Source: DASZHA01 sp049644325 (GTDB lineage Bacteria > Chloroflexota > Dormibacteria > DASZGP01). From it: a stretch of DNA of 64,000 nt. Where the stretch lies: the NCBI GenBank assembly GCA_049644325.1, contig JBARRR010000039.1:38909-102908 (forward strand), read 5' to 3'. Shown piece after piece: positions 32,579 to 41,022 of this stretch. The notes under the pieces were generated by a model that worked only from the letters and a program-made list of their open reading frames with translations, was not told where the DNA came from and ran no database searches. The position numbers and the translations under genes are program-made. Position 1 is the first letter of the stretch, and each line of letters starts with the position of its first letter.

Positions 32579-33025
32579 ATGTTCGTCGGCCAATATCGAC
32601 ACTCGATCGACGCCAAGGGACGGCTGGCCATCCCGGCCAAGCACCGGGAGCAGCTGCCCACGGGGTCGATCATGACCATCGCCCCAGAGAACTGCCTCCG
32701 GGTGTACCCACCACAGGAGTGGGAGCGGGTCAGCGGGGAGATGCGGCTGGGCGCCGCCAGCGACCCGATGGAGACCAACCTGGCGCGGCGGATGTTCAGC
32801 CAGGCGCACGAGATCGAGTTCGACAAGCAGGGTCGGGTCCTGATCCCGGCCTGGCTCCGGGAGGCGGCGGGCCTGGGCGCCAGTGCCCAGGTAATCGGCG
32901 TCGCCAACGTCGTCGAGATCTGGAGCGACGCGAACTGGACGGCCTTCGTCGAGCAGACCGGCGACTTCACCGGGCTGGCCAACGCCGTTGCCGAAAAGCG
33001 GCAGGGCAGCCCCGGAAATCCCTAG
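32579..33025 (+). CDS. mraZ: Transcriptional regulator MraZ
   Basis: The 148-residue product has the two SpoVT-AbrB swapped-hairpin repeats of MraZ. They are marked by SIDAKGRLAIPAKHR (9-23) and EFDKQGRVLIPAWLR (about 80-94), each with the D-x-x-G-R signature. MraZ forms ring-shaped oligomers, binds the repeats upstream of its own operon and regulates the dcw cluster. It begins MFVGQYRHSID, as usual for the family. The rsmH frame overlaps its last 38 bp. Confidence 0.96.
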   Translation: MFVGQYRHSIDAKGRLAIPAKHREQLPTGSIMTIAPENCLRVYPPQEWERVSGEMRLGAASDPMETNLARRMFSQAHEIEFDKQGRVLIPAWLREAAGLGASAQVIGVANVVEIWSDANWTAFVEQTGDFTGLANAVAEKRQGSPGNP

Positions 33026-34058
33026 ACCGACCGGGCCAGGGGGCTCGACGCGCCACCAACCTGTTCTTTTACACGAATCAATAGAGATCCTCCAGCCCCG
33101 GCCGGGCGCCGTCTTCTTCGACGGCACCTTTGGCGGGGGAGGGCACTCCCGGGAGATCCTCAAGCGGATCAGCCCGGGGGGAATCCTCCTGGCCATGGAC
33201 CGCGACCCCGAGGCCGCAGCCCGGGCCGAGCAGCTGAAGGCGGAGCACGGTGACGCGTTCCGCTTTGTCCAAGGGAACTTTGCGGATGCCAGCGACCCAC
33301 TCGAGGCGCTGGGTACGGGGCAGGCGCCGCTCGACGGCGCCTTCCTCGACCTCGGGCTCTCATCGTTCCAGCTGGACGACCCCGAACGGGGCTTCAGCTT
33401 CATGGCCGACGGCCCCCTGGACATGCGCATGGACCCCGACCAGGGCCCCAGCGCCGCCGAGGTCGTCAACCGCTACCGCGAGGCGCGGCTGAAGGCCGTG
33501 ATCCGGGAGCTCGGCGACGAGCCCTGGGCCGGCCCCATCGCCGCCGCGATCGTCCGCCGCCGCCGGCGCCAGCCCTTCCAAACCACGCGGGACCTCGCCG
33601 AGCTCATCGGCGGCGTCATCCCCCGGGCCCGGTGGCCAAGGCGCATCGACCCCGCAACCAAGACCTTCCAGGCGATCCGCATGGAGGTCAACGACGAGCT
33701 TGGTTCACTGCGCGGGGGGCTGGAGGTAATCGTCAAGCACCTGAAACCAGGTGGCCGGCTTGGGGTCGTCTCATTCCACTCTCTCGAGGACAAGGTAGTA
33801 AAGGACTTTCTCAACGTCGAAGCAAAGGACTGCATCTGTCCGCCCCAACAGCCGGTTTGCACGTGCAACCACCTGGCGAGTCTCATCATCCATCCCCCCC
33901 ATCCCCTAAGGCCGGGCGAGAGCGAGATCGAGGGTAATCCTCGGTCTCGTTCTGCCCGGCTGAGGGGCGCCATCCGGCTTCCCTACAGCGGGGCCATGCC
34001 GGCAACCAGGAAAGGTCGTAGCAGAAAACGAAGAAATGATCGCTCTCAGACTGAATAA
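32988..34058 (+). CDS. rsmH: 16S rRNA (cytosine1402-N4)-methyltransferase RsmH
   Basis: RsmH (MraW) methylates C1402 of 16S rRNA using SAM. The 356-residue product has HQPVLLHESIEIL, the SAM motif FFDGTFGGGGHSREIL, DLGLSSFQLDDPERGFSF, MRMDPDQG and GGRLGVVSFHSLEDKVVK, ending with a Cys-rich CICPPQQPVCTC segment and a basic tail. The only usable start before the conserved block is TTG 32988, inside mraZ. This gives an unusually long 38-bp overlap and suggests coupling. Confidence 0.93.
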   Translation: MPKSGRAAPEIPRPTGPGGSTRHQPVLLHESIEILQPRPGAVFFDGTFGGGGHSREILKRISPGGILLAMDRDPEAAARAEQLKAEHGDAFRFVQGNFADASDPLEALGTGQAPLDGAFLDLGLSSFQLDDPERGFSFMADGPLDMRMDPDQGPSAAEVVNRYREARLKAVIRELGDEPWAGPIAAAIVRRRRRQPFQTTRDLAELIGGVIPRARWPRRIDPATKTFQAIRMEVNDELGSLRGGLEVIVKHLKPGGRLGVVSFHSLEDKVVKDFLNVEAKDCICPPQQPVCTCNHLASLIIHPPHPLRPGESEIEGNPRSRSARLRGAIRLPYSGAMPATRKGRSRKRRNDRSQTE

Positions 34059-34521
34059 CGCTCCCGCCCGCCGGGCGCTGAGCCCTGACTCCAGGGTTAA
34101 GCGCTCGCGTGGCCTGGTGCGTATGCGCCGCCCGCGGTCCGCGGCCAGCTTGACTGCGGTCCTGCTCGGGATCCTGCTGCTTGGCGCCTTCGGCCTGCTC
34201 TACGTTGCCGCCACCGCGTCGGCCACCCAGGCCAGCTACCAGATCAACATGCTCAAGGGTGACCAGCAGAAGCTGATCGCCCAGCAGCAGTCGACCCGCT
34301 ACCAGATCTCGATGGCGACCTCCGCCGGCCGCCTCGACGGCGACGCCTCGAGGATGGGAATGGTCCCCCAGAACCAGATCCAGTACCTGCCCGGCAGCCA
34401 CAACCCGGTGGCGCTGGCGGGACCGCAGCAGGCCACCCCGACCGAGCCCAAGGGCTCCTTGCTGCAGCAGCTGGCCACCATCCTGGGGCGGCCCACCGAG
34501 GCACAGGCGAAGGGGCAGTGA
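34036..34521 (+). CDS. ftsL: FtsL-like septal membrane protein
   Basis: The 161-residue product sits in the ftsL position between rsmH and ftsI. It has a basic cytoplasmic N-terminus (RVKRSRGLVRMRRPR), one transmembrane helix (about 38-62) and a following segment with coiled-coil character (ASYQINMLKGDQQKLIAQQQ). FtsL proteins vary greatly in sequence, so position and topology carry the call. It overlaps the rsmH 3' end by 23 bp. In the family it forms a complex with FtsQ/DivIB and activates FtsWI. Confidence 0.75.
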   Translation: MIALRLNNAPARRALSPDSRVKRSRGLVRMRRPRSAASLTAVLLGILLLGAFGLLYVAATASATQASYQINMLKGDQQKLIAQQQSTRYQISMATSAGRLDGDASRMGMVPQNQIQYLPGSHNPVALAGPQQATPTEPKGSLLQQLATILGRPTEAQAKGQ

Positions 34522-34598
34522 TGAGCTGGTACCGGCCCCACCCGCCCCCGATGCGCAGCTGATGCGCCGGGGATGGGGTAAATGGGAGTCGTAACCAG

Positions 34599-36413
34599 TT
34601 GAGCGAATCGTCGCGCGGGCGCCTGCGCGTCCTCTGGTTGATGGCCGGGGCCGCCCTGCTGGCCGCGATCCTGGTTTTCCGCCTGCTCTACTGGCAGGTT
34701 GCGGAGCACCAGCGCATCTCGGCATTGGCCGCCGACCAGCACCAGGTCACGTTCAAGCTGCCGGCCCACCGTGGCCGCATCCTCGACCGCAACGGCCAGC
34801 TGCTGGCGACCGACACCCCCGTCTTCAACGTCGTCGCCGCCCCCAACCTGATCCCCCCCGACCAGCGCCCCGCCATCGCCGGGCGGCTCTCGGTGCCCCT
34901 GGGGATGGAGCCACAGGAGGTCCTCAAGCAGATCTCCCAGCCGCTCAAATTCACCTACATCAAGCGCAAGGTGCCCAAGGCCGTCGGTGACCGCATCGAT
35001 GCGATGCACCTCACCGGCATCGCCCTGGAGGCGGACTCCCAGCGTTCCTACCTGACCAGCGTCGACGCCCCGCCGACCACCCCCGGGCCGGTAGTGCTGC
35101 AGCCCTCGCCACTGCCGCTGGCGTCGCCTTCGCCGAGTCCTTCGCCAGGGGCGCCCGCGCCGCCGCCGATCCTGCCCCACTCGCTGGCCAGCAACCTGCT
35201 TGGCTTCGTCAACAATGACGGCGCCGGCCAGTACGGGCTGGAGCAGTACTACAACAAGCAGCTGAGCGGCACCGACGGCTTCGAGGCCAGCCTCAAGACC
35301 GGCGCCAACCAGACCATCACGCTCAGCGACGAACAGCGCAAGGATCCCCAGAACGGCCTCGACCTGCAGCTGGGCATCGACAGCCAGGTCCAGTTCTTCG
35401 CCGAGAAGGCCCTAGCGGATGGGGTGCGTAAGACCGGCGCCGAGTCGGGCTCGGTGATCGTGATGGAGCCATCTACCGGCAACATCGTCGCCTGGGCCGA
35501 CTATCCCAGCTTCGACGCCAACAACTTCGGCGGCACCGACGCCAAGCTCTTCACCGACCCGATGGTCAGCGGCCTCTACGAGCCCGGCTCGGTGATGAAG
35601 CTGGTGACCATGTCCGGAGCCCTCGACAGCGGCTCGGTGACCCCGACCACCACCTTCAACGAGACCGGCTCCGTCAACGTCGGCGGCTTCAGCATCCGCA
35701 ACTGGGACGGCAAGGCCCACGGCAACATCACCATGACCCGCGTCATCGAGCAATCACTCAACGTGGGTGCCGTCAAAGCCCAACAGATGCAGGGCACCGA
35801 CAACTTCCTCAACTACCTCACCCGCTTTGGCATCGGCAAGGGCACCGGTGTCGACCTCTCCGGCGAGGTCAACCAGCAGCTGCCGGCCAAGGCCGACTGG
35901 CACGCCTCCGAGCTGGCCACCGCCAGCTTCGGGCAGGGCGTGGTGGTGACGCCGATCGAGATGGTCGACGCCGTCAACACCATCGCCAGTGGCGGCCGCC
36001 TGGTGAAGCCGCGGGTGGTCACCGCCACGATCGACGGCAGCGGCCGGCGCACCGACCTCGCCCCCGACCCGGGCACCCAGGCCGTCAGCCCGCAGACCGC
36101 CGGCCAGATGCGCGACATGATGACCAGCGTGGTCGAGCACGGCTCAGGCTGGACCGCGAAGATGCCAGGTTGGACGGGGCGGGTGGCGGGCAAGACCGGC
36201 ACGGCCAACATCCCCGAGAACGGCAAGTACACCGACAAAGTGGTGGCCAGCTTCGTCGGCTTCATGCCCGCGGAGAACCCGCGCTTCACGATGATCGTGA
36301 TCATGCGCAAGCCCCAGGGCGGCGGGTTCCAGCAGGAGGGCACCTTCGCCGCGGCCCCGGTCTGGAAGACGATCGCCCAGCAGATCCTCGCGCAATGGCA
36401 CATCACGCCGTAG
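34599..36413 (+). CDS. ftsI: Division-specific class B penicillin-binding protein (transpeptidase) FtsI
   Basis: The septal transpeptidase, partner of FtsW. The 604-residue product has an N-terminal membrane helix (about 9-30), the dimerisation/pedestal domain with AHRGRILDRNGQLLATD (about 56-72) and a transpeptidase domain with SVMK (Ser331), SLN (386-388) and KTG (about 532). A proline/serine linker (about 165-200, with SPSPSPSPGAP) is inserted in the pedestal domain, which is unusual. There are no PASTA domains. Start is TTG 34599; no better start precedes the membrane helix. Confidence 0.94.
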   Translation: MSESSRGRLRVLWLMAGAALLAAILVFRLLYWQVAEHQRISALAADQHQVTFKLPAHRGRILDRNGQLLATDTPVFNVVAAPNLIPPDQRPAIAGRLSVPLGMEPQEVLKQISQPLKFTYIKRKVPKAVGDRIDAMHLTGIALEADSQRSYLTSVDAPPTTPGPVVLQPSPLPLASPSPSPSPGAPAPPPILPHSLASNLLGFVNNDGAGQYGLEQYYNKQLSGTDGFEASLKTGANQTITLSDEQRKDPQNGLDLQLGIDSQVQFFAEKALADGVRKTGAESGSVIVMEPSTGNIVAWADYPSFDANNFGGTDAKLFTDPMVSGLYEPGSVMKLVTMSGALDSGSVTPTTTFNETGSVNVGGFSIRNWDGKAHGNITMTRVIEQSLNVGAVKAQQMQGTDNFLNYLTRFGIGKGTGVDLSGEVNQQLPAKADWHASELATASFGQGVVVTPIEMVDAVNTIASGGRLVKPRVVTATIDGSGRRTDLAPDPGTQAVSPQTAGQMRDMMTSVVEHGSGWTAKMPGWTGRVAGKTGTANIPENGKYTDKVVASFVGFMPAENPRFTMIVIMRKPQGGGFQQEGTFAAAPVWKTIAQQILAQWHITP

Positions 36414-36424
36414 GCTTGCGGGCG

Positions 36425-37822
36425 ATGAGCTTTCGCCTCAGTGACCTCGTGGAGGCCACCGGTGGGCGGCTGGTCGGCGGTGACCCCGCGATCACGCTGG
36501 AGCGCCTGGTCACCGACTCGCGACAGGCAGGCCCAGGCGCCCTCTTCGTGGCCCTCGCCGGCGAGACCACCGACGGCCACCGCTTCATCCCCGCCGCCGC
36601 CGGATCCGGTGCCTCCGCCCTGCTGGCCCAGTCGCTGCCCGAGGGCACCAGCACGCCGGCGGTGCTGGTGCCTGACACCAAGCAGGCCCTGGTCGACTTC
36701 ACCCGGCACCAGCTGGCCCGGCAGCCGATCAAGGTGGTGGCGGTCACCGGCAGCGCCGGCAAGACCACCACCAAGGAGATGATCGCGGCGGTTCTCTCCC
36801 GCGCGTATGAGGTGCTGAAGACCGAGGGCAACCTCAATACCTACACAGGCGTGCCGATGAGCATTGCCCTCCTGGAGCCGCGCCACCAGGTTTTCGTGGC
36901 CGAGTACGCCATGTCCGCCCCGGGCGAGATCGTTTTCCTTTCGCACATGGCGCCGCCGGACATCGCGGTCGTCCTCAACGTCGGGTTGGCCCACGCCGGC
37001 ATGCCCGGGCTGGGCAGCATTGACGCCGTCGCCGCAGCCAAGCGCGAGCTGGTCGAGGCCCTGACCGACGACGGCACCGCGGTGCTCAACGCCGACGACC
37101 CCCGGGTTCGCGCGATGGCATCCGCGACCGGCGGCGAGATCGTCTTCTTCGGCGCCGGAGCGGCGCGAGACGACAGTCCTGCCGCGCCGCAGGTTCGGGC
37201 CCAGAGCATCAGCCTCCGCGGGCTAGACGGCAGCGACTTCGAGCTGGTGCTGCCCAGTGGCCGGGCGCCGGTGCGCCTGCAGGTCCCGGGCGAGCACGCC
37301 ATCAATAACGCCCTCGCCGCCGCGGCCACGGGCTTCGCCATGGATGTGCCGGTCACCGACATCGCGGCCGCCCTGGGCGCCTTCGCGCCGTTGGCGGGGC
37401 GCATGGTCCTGCGTCCCGGACGGAAGGGCTCGACCGTCATCGACGACACATACAACGCCAGCCCTGCCGCGGTTGAGGCCGCGCTGGCGGTGCTGCTGGC
37501 CGAGCGGGGGAGGCCGCGGCTGGCGGTGCTGGGCGACATGCTGGAGCTGGGAGACACGGCCGTCGAGGCGCATCGCCGCATCGGCGCCGCCGCCGCGGGC
37601 GCCGACCTCCTGGTCGTGGTTGGCGAGATGGCGGGCGAGATCCGAGCCGGCGCAATCGGGGCGGGGATGCCGGCGGACCACGTCGCCGAGGCCGCCGTTG
37701 ATGACGTCGCTGCGCTGGTCGAGCCCCGGCTCGATGACGCGCTGGTGCTGGTCAAGGCCTCCCGCGGGGTCGCCCTGGAGAAGGTGGTCGCGGCGCTGGT
37801 CGAGCCCGAGGCCGGCCGATGA
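36425..37822 (+). CDS. murF: UDP-N-acetylmuramoyl-tripeptide--D-alanyl-D-alanine ligase
   Basis: Adds D-Ala-D-Ala to the UDP-MurNAc-tripeptide, the last cytoplasmic precursor step. The 465-residue product shows VTDSRQAGPGALFVALAGE (about 29-47), the ATP loop VTGSAGKTTTKE (about 106-117), KTEGNLNTYTGVP, and VIDDTYNASPAA in the C-terminal half, all typical of MurF. It starts 11 bp after ftsI and overlaps mraY by 4 bp (ATGA). murE, which normally precedes murF, is not here. Confidence 0.95.
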   Translation: MSFRLSDLVEATGGRLVGGDPAITLERLVTDSRQAGPGALFVALAGETTDGHRFIPAAAGSGASALLAQSLPEGTSTPAVLVPDTKQALVDFTRHQLARQPIKVVAVTGSAGKTTTKEMIAAVLSRAYEVLKTEGNLNTYTGVPMSIALLEPRHQVFVAEYAMSAPGEIVFLSHMAPPDIAVVLNVGLAHAGMPGLGSIDAVAAAKRELVEALTDDGTAVLNADDPRVRAMASATGGEIVFFGAGAARDDSPAAPQVRAQSISLRGLDGSDFELVLPSGRAPVRLQVPGEHAINNALAAAATGFAMDVPVTDIAAALGAFAPLAGRMVLRPGRKGSTVIDDTYNASPAAVEAALAVLLAERGRPRLAVLGDMLELGDTAVEAHRRIGAAAAGADLLVVVGEMAGEIRAGAIGAGMPADHVAEAAVDDVAALVEPRLDDALVLVKASRGVALEKVVAALVEPEAGR

Positions 37823-38829
37823 AGCTGGACTTTCTGGCCCACGGTCGCGACCGGGCGGTTGACTTCTTCACCCATTTCTCGCCCTGGCCGCCGGCCGCAG
37901 CGCTGCTGCTGCCGTTGGTGGTGGGCCTGCTGCTGATGCCGCTGGGCATCGGGCTCCTGGCACGCCTGGGCTTGGGCCAGCGGGTCCGGGTTGGCGGCCC
38001 CGATGAGCACCACACCAAGGAGGGGACACCCACCGCCGGGGGCCTGATCATCGTCGCCCTGGTCCTGCTCGCGGTGCTCTTCGTCGACCGTCGGCGGGAG
38101 GTCGTGCCGGTGCTGGTGGCCATGATCCTGGGCGGCGGACTGGGCCTGGTCGACGACATCGCTACCGTCCGTGGCGCCACCCGCGGGCTCCTCGCCCGGC
38201 AGCGGATCGTGCTCCAGGGCCTCATCAGCCTGGCCCTGGCCATCTGGTTCTTCTCGATGGGCATGGACAGCCAGGTGGTGCCCCTGGTGGGGACATGGCA
38301 CATGGGCTGGCTGATCGTGCCGGTGGCCGCGGTGGCCCTGGTGTCGGCGGCCAATGCCTTCAACCTCACCGACGGCAGCGACGGGCTGGCTGCCGGCGTG
38401 ATGGTGCTGGTGGCGCTGGTGCTGGCCCTGATCGTGCGCAACCGCCACGACATTGCCCAGGTGCGGCTCCTGCTCGCCACTGCCGGGGCGCTGCTCGCCT
38501 TCCTGGTCTACAACCTGCCGCCGGCGCGCGTCTTCATGGGCGGGGTGGGCTCCGAGGGTATCGGCATGCTGCTGGCAGCCGCCAGCATCGCCGGCGGCCT
38601 GGTCTGGTTCCTGCCGCTGCTGGCGCTGGTGCCGGCGATCGAGACGCTGTCGGTGATCGTTCAAGTGGTCAGCTTCAAGACCCGGGGCAAGCGCGTGTTC
38701 AAGATGGCGCCGCTGCACCACCACTTCCAGGTCAGCGGCTGGGGGGAGTGGACGGTGGCGCTGGCAGGCTGGGCCGCGACCAGTGCGGTGGGGACCCTGG
38801 GCCTGCTGCTGGCAAAGCGGGCGGTCTGA
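37819..38829 (+). CDS. mraY: Phospho-N-acetylmuramoyl-pentapeptide-transferase MraY with altered catalytic motif
   Basis: Transfers phospho-MurNAc-pentapeptide to undecaprenyl phosphate, making lipid I. The 336-residue, ten-helix product keeps HHTKEGTPTAGG (about 64-75), the Asp pair D112-D113 (LVDDIATV), NAFNLTDGSDGLAAG (179-193) and the PLHHHF histidines (299-303). The usual FMGDxGSLxLG motif reads VFMGGVGSEGIG. The third catalytic Asp is replaced by Gly242 (codon GGG, 38542-38544). Everything else looks like a functional, correctly placed mraY. Confidence 0.92.
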   Translation: MKLDFLAHGRDRAVDFFTHFSPWPPAAALLLPLVVGLLLMPLGIGLLARLGLGQRVRVGGPDEHHTKEGTPTAGGLIIVALVLLAVLFVDRRREVVPVLVAMILGGGLGLVDDIATVRGATRGLLARQRIVLQGLISLALAIWFFSMGMDSQVVPLVGTWHMGWLIVPVAAVALVSAANAFNLTDGSDGLAAGVMVLVALVLALIVRNRHDIAQVRLLLATAGALLAFLVYNLPPARVFMGGVGSEGIGMLLAAASIAGGLVWFLPLLALVPAIETLSVIVQVVSFKTRGKRVFKMAPLHHHFQVSGWGEWTVALAGWAATSAVGTLGLLLAKRAV

Positions 38830-40019
38830 TGCGTTCCAACGCGACCTCGGTGGACAAGTGGCTGCTGGCCACGGTGGCGGCGCTGTGTGCCTTCGGCCTG
38901 GTGATGGTCTTCAGCAGCTCCGAGGTTTCCGGGTACCTGGAGTACGGCAACGCCAGCTACTACTTCCAGCGCCAGATCCTCTGGCTGGTGCTGGGAGCGG
39001 TCCTGGGCCTGCTGGCCCTGGGTTTCGACTACCACCGCCTGCGCGGCCTGGCGCCAATCGGGGCGGTTGTAGTGGTGGCGCTCCTGGTCCTGGTCCTGGT
39101 CCCGCACATCGGCGTCGTCCGCAACGGCGCTCGTCGCTGGTTCGGGGTGGGCTCGTTCACCTTCCAGCCGGCGGAGGCGGCCAAGATCGTGGCCATCGTC
39201 TACCTCGCTCGCTGGCTGGAGAAGTCGACCGAGCGCGTCCGCTCCTTCCGCAAAGGCCTGGTCCCGTTCCTGGTGATGCTCAGCCTGCTGCTGGGCCTGG
39301 TGCTGCTGGAGAAGGACCTGGGCACGTCTGCGATCCTGGCCGTGATCGCGGTCTCGATGTTCCTGGTGGCGGGGGCGCGCTGGACCCACCTGGCCGGGGT
39401 GCTGGCGGTGGCGATCGGGGCGATGGCGGTCCTGATCAAGCTCGAGCCTTACCGCTACAGCCGGATGCTCTCCTACCTCAACCCGTGGTCGGACGCCCTC
39501 AACACCGGCTTCCAGGGCGTGCAGTCGGTCCTCGCCCTGGGCTCGGGCGGCCTGTTTGGCGTCGGCCTGGGCAACAGCATCCAGAAGTACCAGTGGCTGC
39601 CCGAGGCTCACACCGACTTCATCTTCGCTATCATCGGCGAGGAACTGGGGCTGGTCGGCACCGTTCTGGTTCTGCTCCTGTTCTGCGTCCTTGCCTACCG
39701 GGGTTACCGAGCCGCCCTGCGGGCGCCAGACACCTTCGGGCTCCTGCTCGCAACGGGAATAACGACCTGGCTTATCTTCCAGGCCTTCGTCAACATGGCG
39801 GCGGTCACACTCACCCTCCCGACCACCGGGATCCCGCTGCCCTTCATCTCCTTCGGCGGGTCCTCGCTCTCCGTTTCGCTGGCGGCGGTGGGCCTGCTGC
39901 TCAACATCTCCGCGCAGGGCGTCAAGCCCGCGGTTGGTCGACGTGCGGGTATTGATATCGGGCGGCGGCACCGGGGGGCACATCTACCCCGCACTGGCCG
40001 TAGCGCAAGCCCTATCTGA
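38829..40019 (+). CDS. ftsW: Septal peptidoglycan glycosyltransferase FtsW (SEDS)
   Basis: SEDS polymerase working with FtsI at the septum. The 396-residue product has about ten membrane helices, GARRWFGVGSFTFQPAEAAK (about 98-117), the loop LLEKDLGTS with the presumed catalytic Asp, and the long conserved VGLGNSIQKYQWLPEAHTDF (one landmark) plus GIPLPFISFGGSS near the end. ATG 38829 shares a base with the mraY stop. Its basic tail continues 77 bp into murG, beyond the last helix. murD, normally between mraY and ftsW, is missing. Confidence 0.94.
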   Translation: MRSNATSVDKWLLATVAALCAFGLVMVFSSSEVSGYLEYGNASYYFQRQILWLVLGAVLGLLALGFDYHRLRGLAPIGAVVVVALLVLVLVPHIGVVRNGARRWFGVGSFTFQPAEAAKIVAIVYLARWLEKSTERVRSFRKGLVPFLVMLSLLLGLVLLEKDLGTSAILAVIAVSMFLVAGARWTHLAGVLAVAIGAMAVLIKLEPYRYSRMLSYLNPWSDALNTGFQGVQSVLALGSGGLFGVGLGNSIQKYQWLPEAHTDFIFAIIGEELGLVGTVLVLLLFCVLAYRGYRAALRAPDTFGLLLATGITTWLIFQAFVNMAAVTLTLPTTGIPLPFISFGGSSLSVSLAAVGLLLNISAQGVKPAVGRRAGIDIGRRHRGAHLPRTGRSASPI

Positions 40020-41022
40020 GATCGACCCCGGCGGCGAGGTCCTCTACGTCGGCCGCAAGGGTGGTATCGAGGAGGAGATCGCGTCTGGCTGGCCGGTGAC
40101 CATGGAAGGGCTGGCCATCCGTGGTGTCGAGGAAGAGGCCTGGCGGAACCTGCCCCTGGCCTACGCGCTGCCGGCGGCGGTGGTGCGGACCCGGGGCCTG
40201 ATCCGGCGCTTCAAGCCGGACGCCGTGCTGGGCACCGGCGGCTACGTCACTGCGCCGGTGGGGATCGCCGCGGCCAGCAGCCGGGTACCGTTCTTTCTCC
40301 AGGAGCAGAACGCCGAGCCGGGCCGGACCACGAAGCTGCTCGCCCGGCGGGCGCGCATGGTGGCGTCGGCCTACGACGAAACCGCCGGTCACCTGCCGGG
40401 CACCACCGTCGTGCGCACCGGCACCCCGGTCCGTCCCGAGTTCAGGCCGCCGGCGCGTGACATCTCCGCGCTTCGCCACCTCGTCGTCTTCGGGGGGAGC
40501 CAGGGGGCGCACCGCATCAACCTGGCCCTCGTCGAGAGCCTCAAGCCGGTCCTCGAGGAGCACGCCGACATGACCGTCGACCACGTCTGCGGGGCTCGCG
40601 ACCACGATTGGCTCCACAGCTTCCGATCCGGGCTACCCGCCGACCTCGCCGACCGCTACGTCCTCCAGCCCTTCGTTGAGCGCATCGACCGGCTGTTGGG
40701 CTCCGCCGACCTGGTGCTGGCGCGGGCCGGCGGCAGTGGCATCGCCGAGATGACGGCCATGGGTCTGCCCATGATCCTGGTGCCTTTCCCGTTCGCCGGC
40801 GAGCACCAGCGGCACAACGCCGAGCCGCTGGTGGCCACCGGGGCGGCCGTCATGGTCCGTGACCGGGAGCTGAGTGGGGCCCAGGTGACGTCGATCATCA
40901 AGAGCTTCCGCAAGCCCGATGGCGGCGAGCGGCTGAGCCGGATGGCCGCCGCCAGTCGTGCCTTCGGCCGGCCCGACGCCGCCCGCGACGTTGCCCGCCT
41001 CCTCCTGGAGCGCGCTGCATGA
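39943..41022 (+). CDS. murG: UDP-GlcNAc:lipid I GlcNAc transferase MurG
   Basis: Converts lipid I to lipid II on the cytoplasmic face. The 359-residue GT28 protein has ISGGGTGGHIYPALAVAQAL at the N-terminus, EQNAEPGRTTKLLA (about 118-131), FGGSQGAHRIN in the hinge region and ARAGGSGIAEMTAMGLPMIL in the nucleotide-sugar site. GTG 39943 is favoured because MurG begins directly with this strand; TTG three codons upstream is possible. It overlaps the ftsW tail by 77 bp and murC by 4 bp. Confidence 0.94.
   Translation: MRVLISGGGTGGHIYPALAVAQALSEIDPGGEVLYVGRKGGIEEEIASGWPVTMEGLAIRGVEEEAWRNLPLAYALPAAVVRTRGLIRRFKPDAVLGTGGYVTAPVGIAAASSRVPFFLQEQNAEPGRTTKLLARRARMVASAYDETAGHLPGTTVVRTGTPVRPEFRPPARDISALRHLVVFGGSQGAHRINLALVESLKPVLEEHADMTVDHVCGARDHDWLHSFRSGLPADLADRYVLQPFVERIDRLLGSADLVLARAGGSGIAEMTAMGLPMILVPFPFAGEHQRHNAEPLVATGAAVMVRDRELSGAQVTSIIKSFRKPDGGERLSRMAAASRAFGRPDAARDVARLLLERAA

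Noticed and set aside
36841..38724. 627-codon minus-strand frame opposite murF and mraY
   Set aside because: It spans two genuine overlapping genes and has low-complexity Ala/Ser/Arg or His/Gln content; an artefact of GC-rich codon positions.
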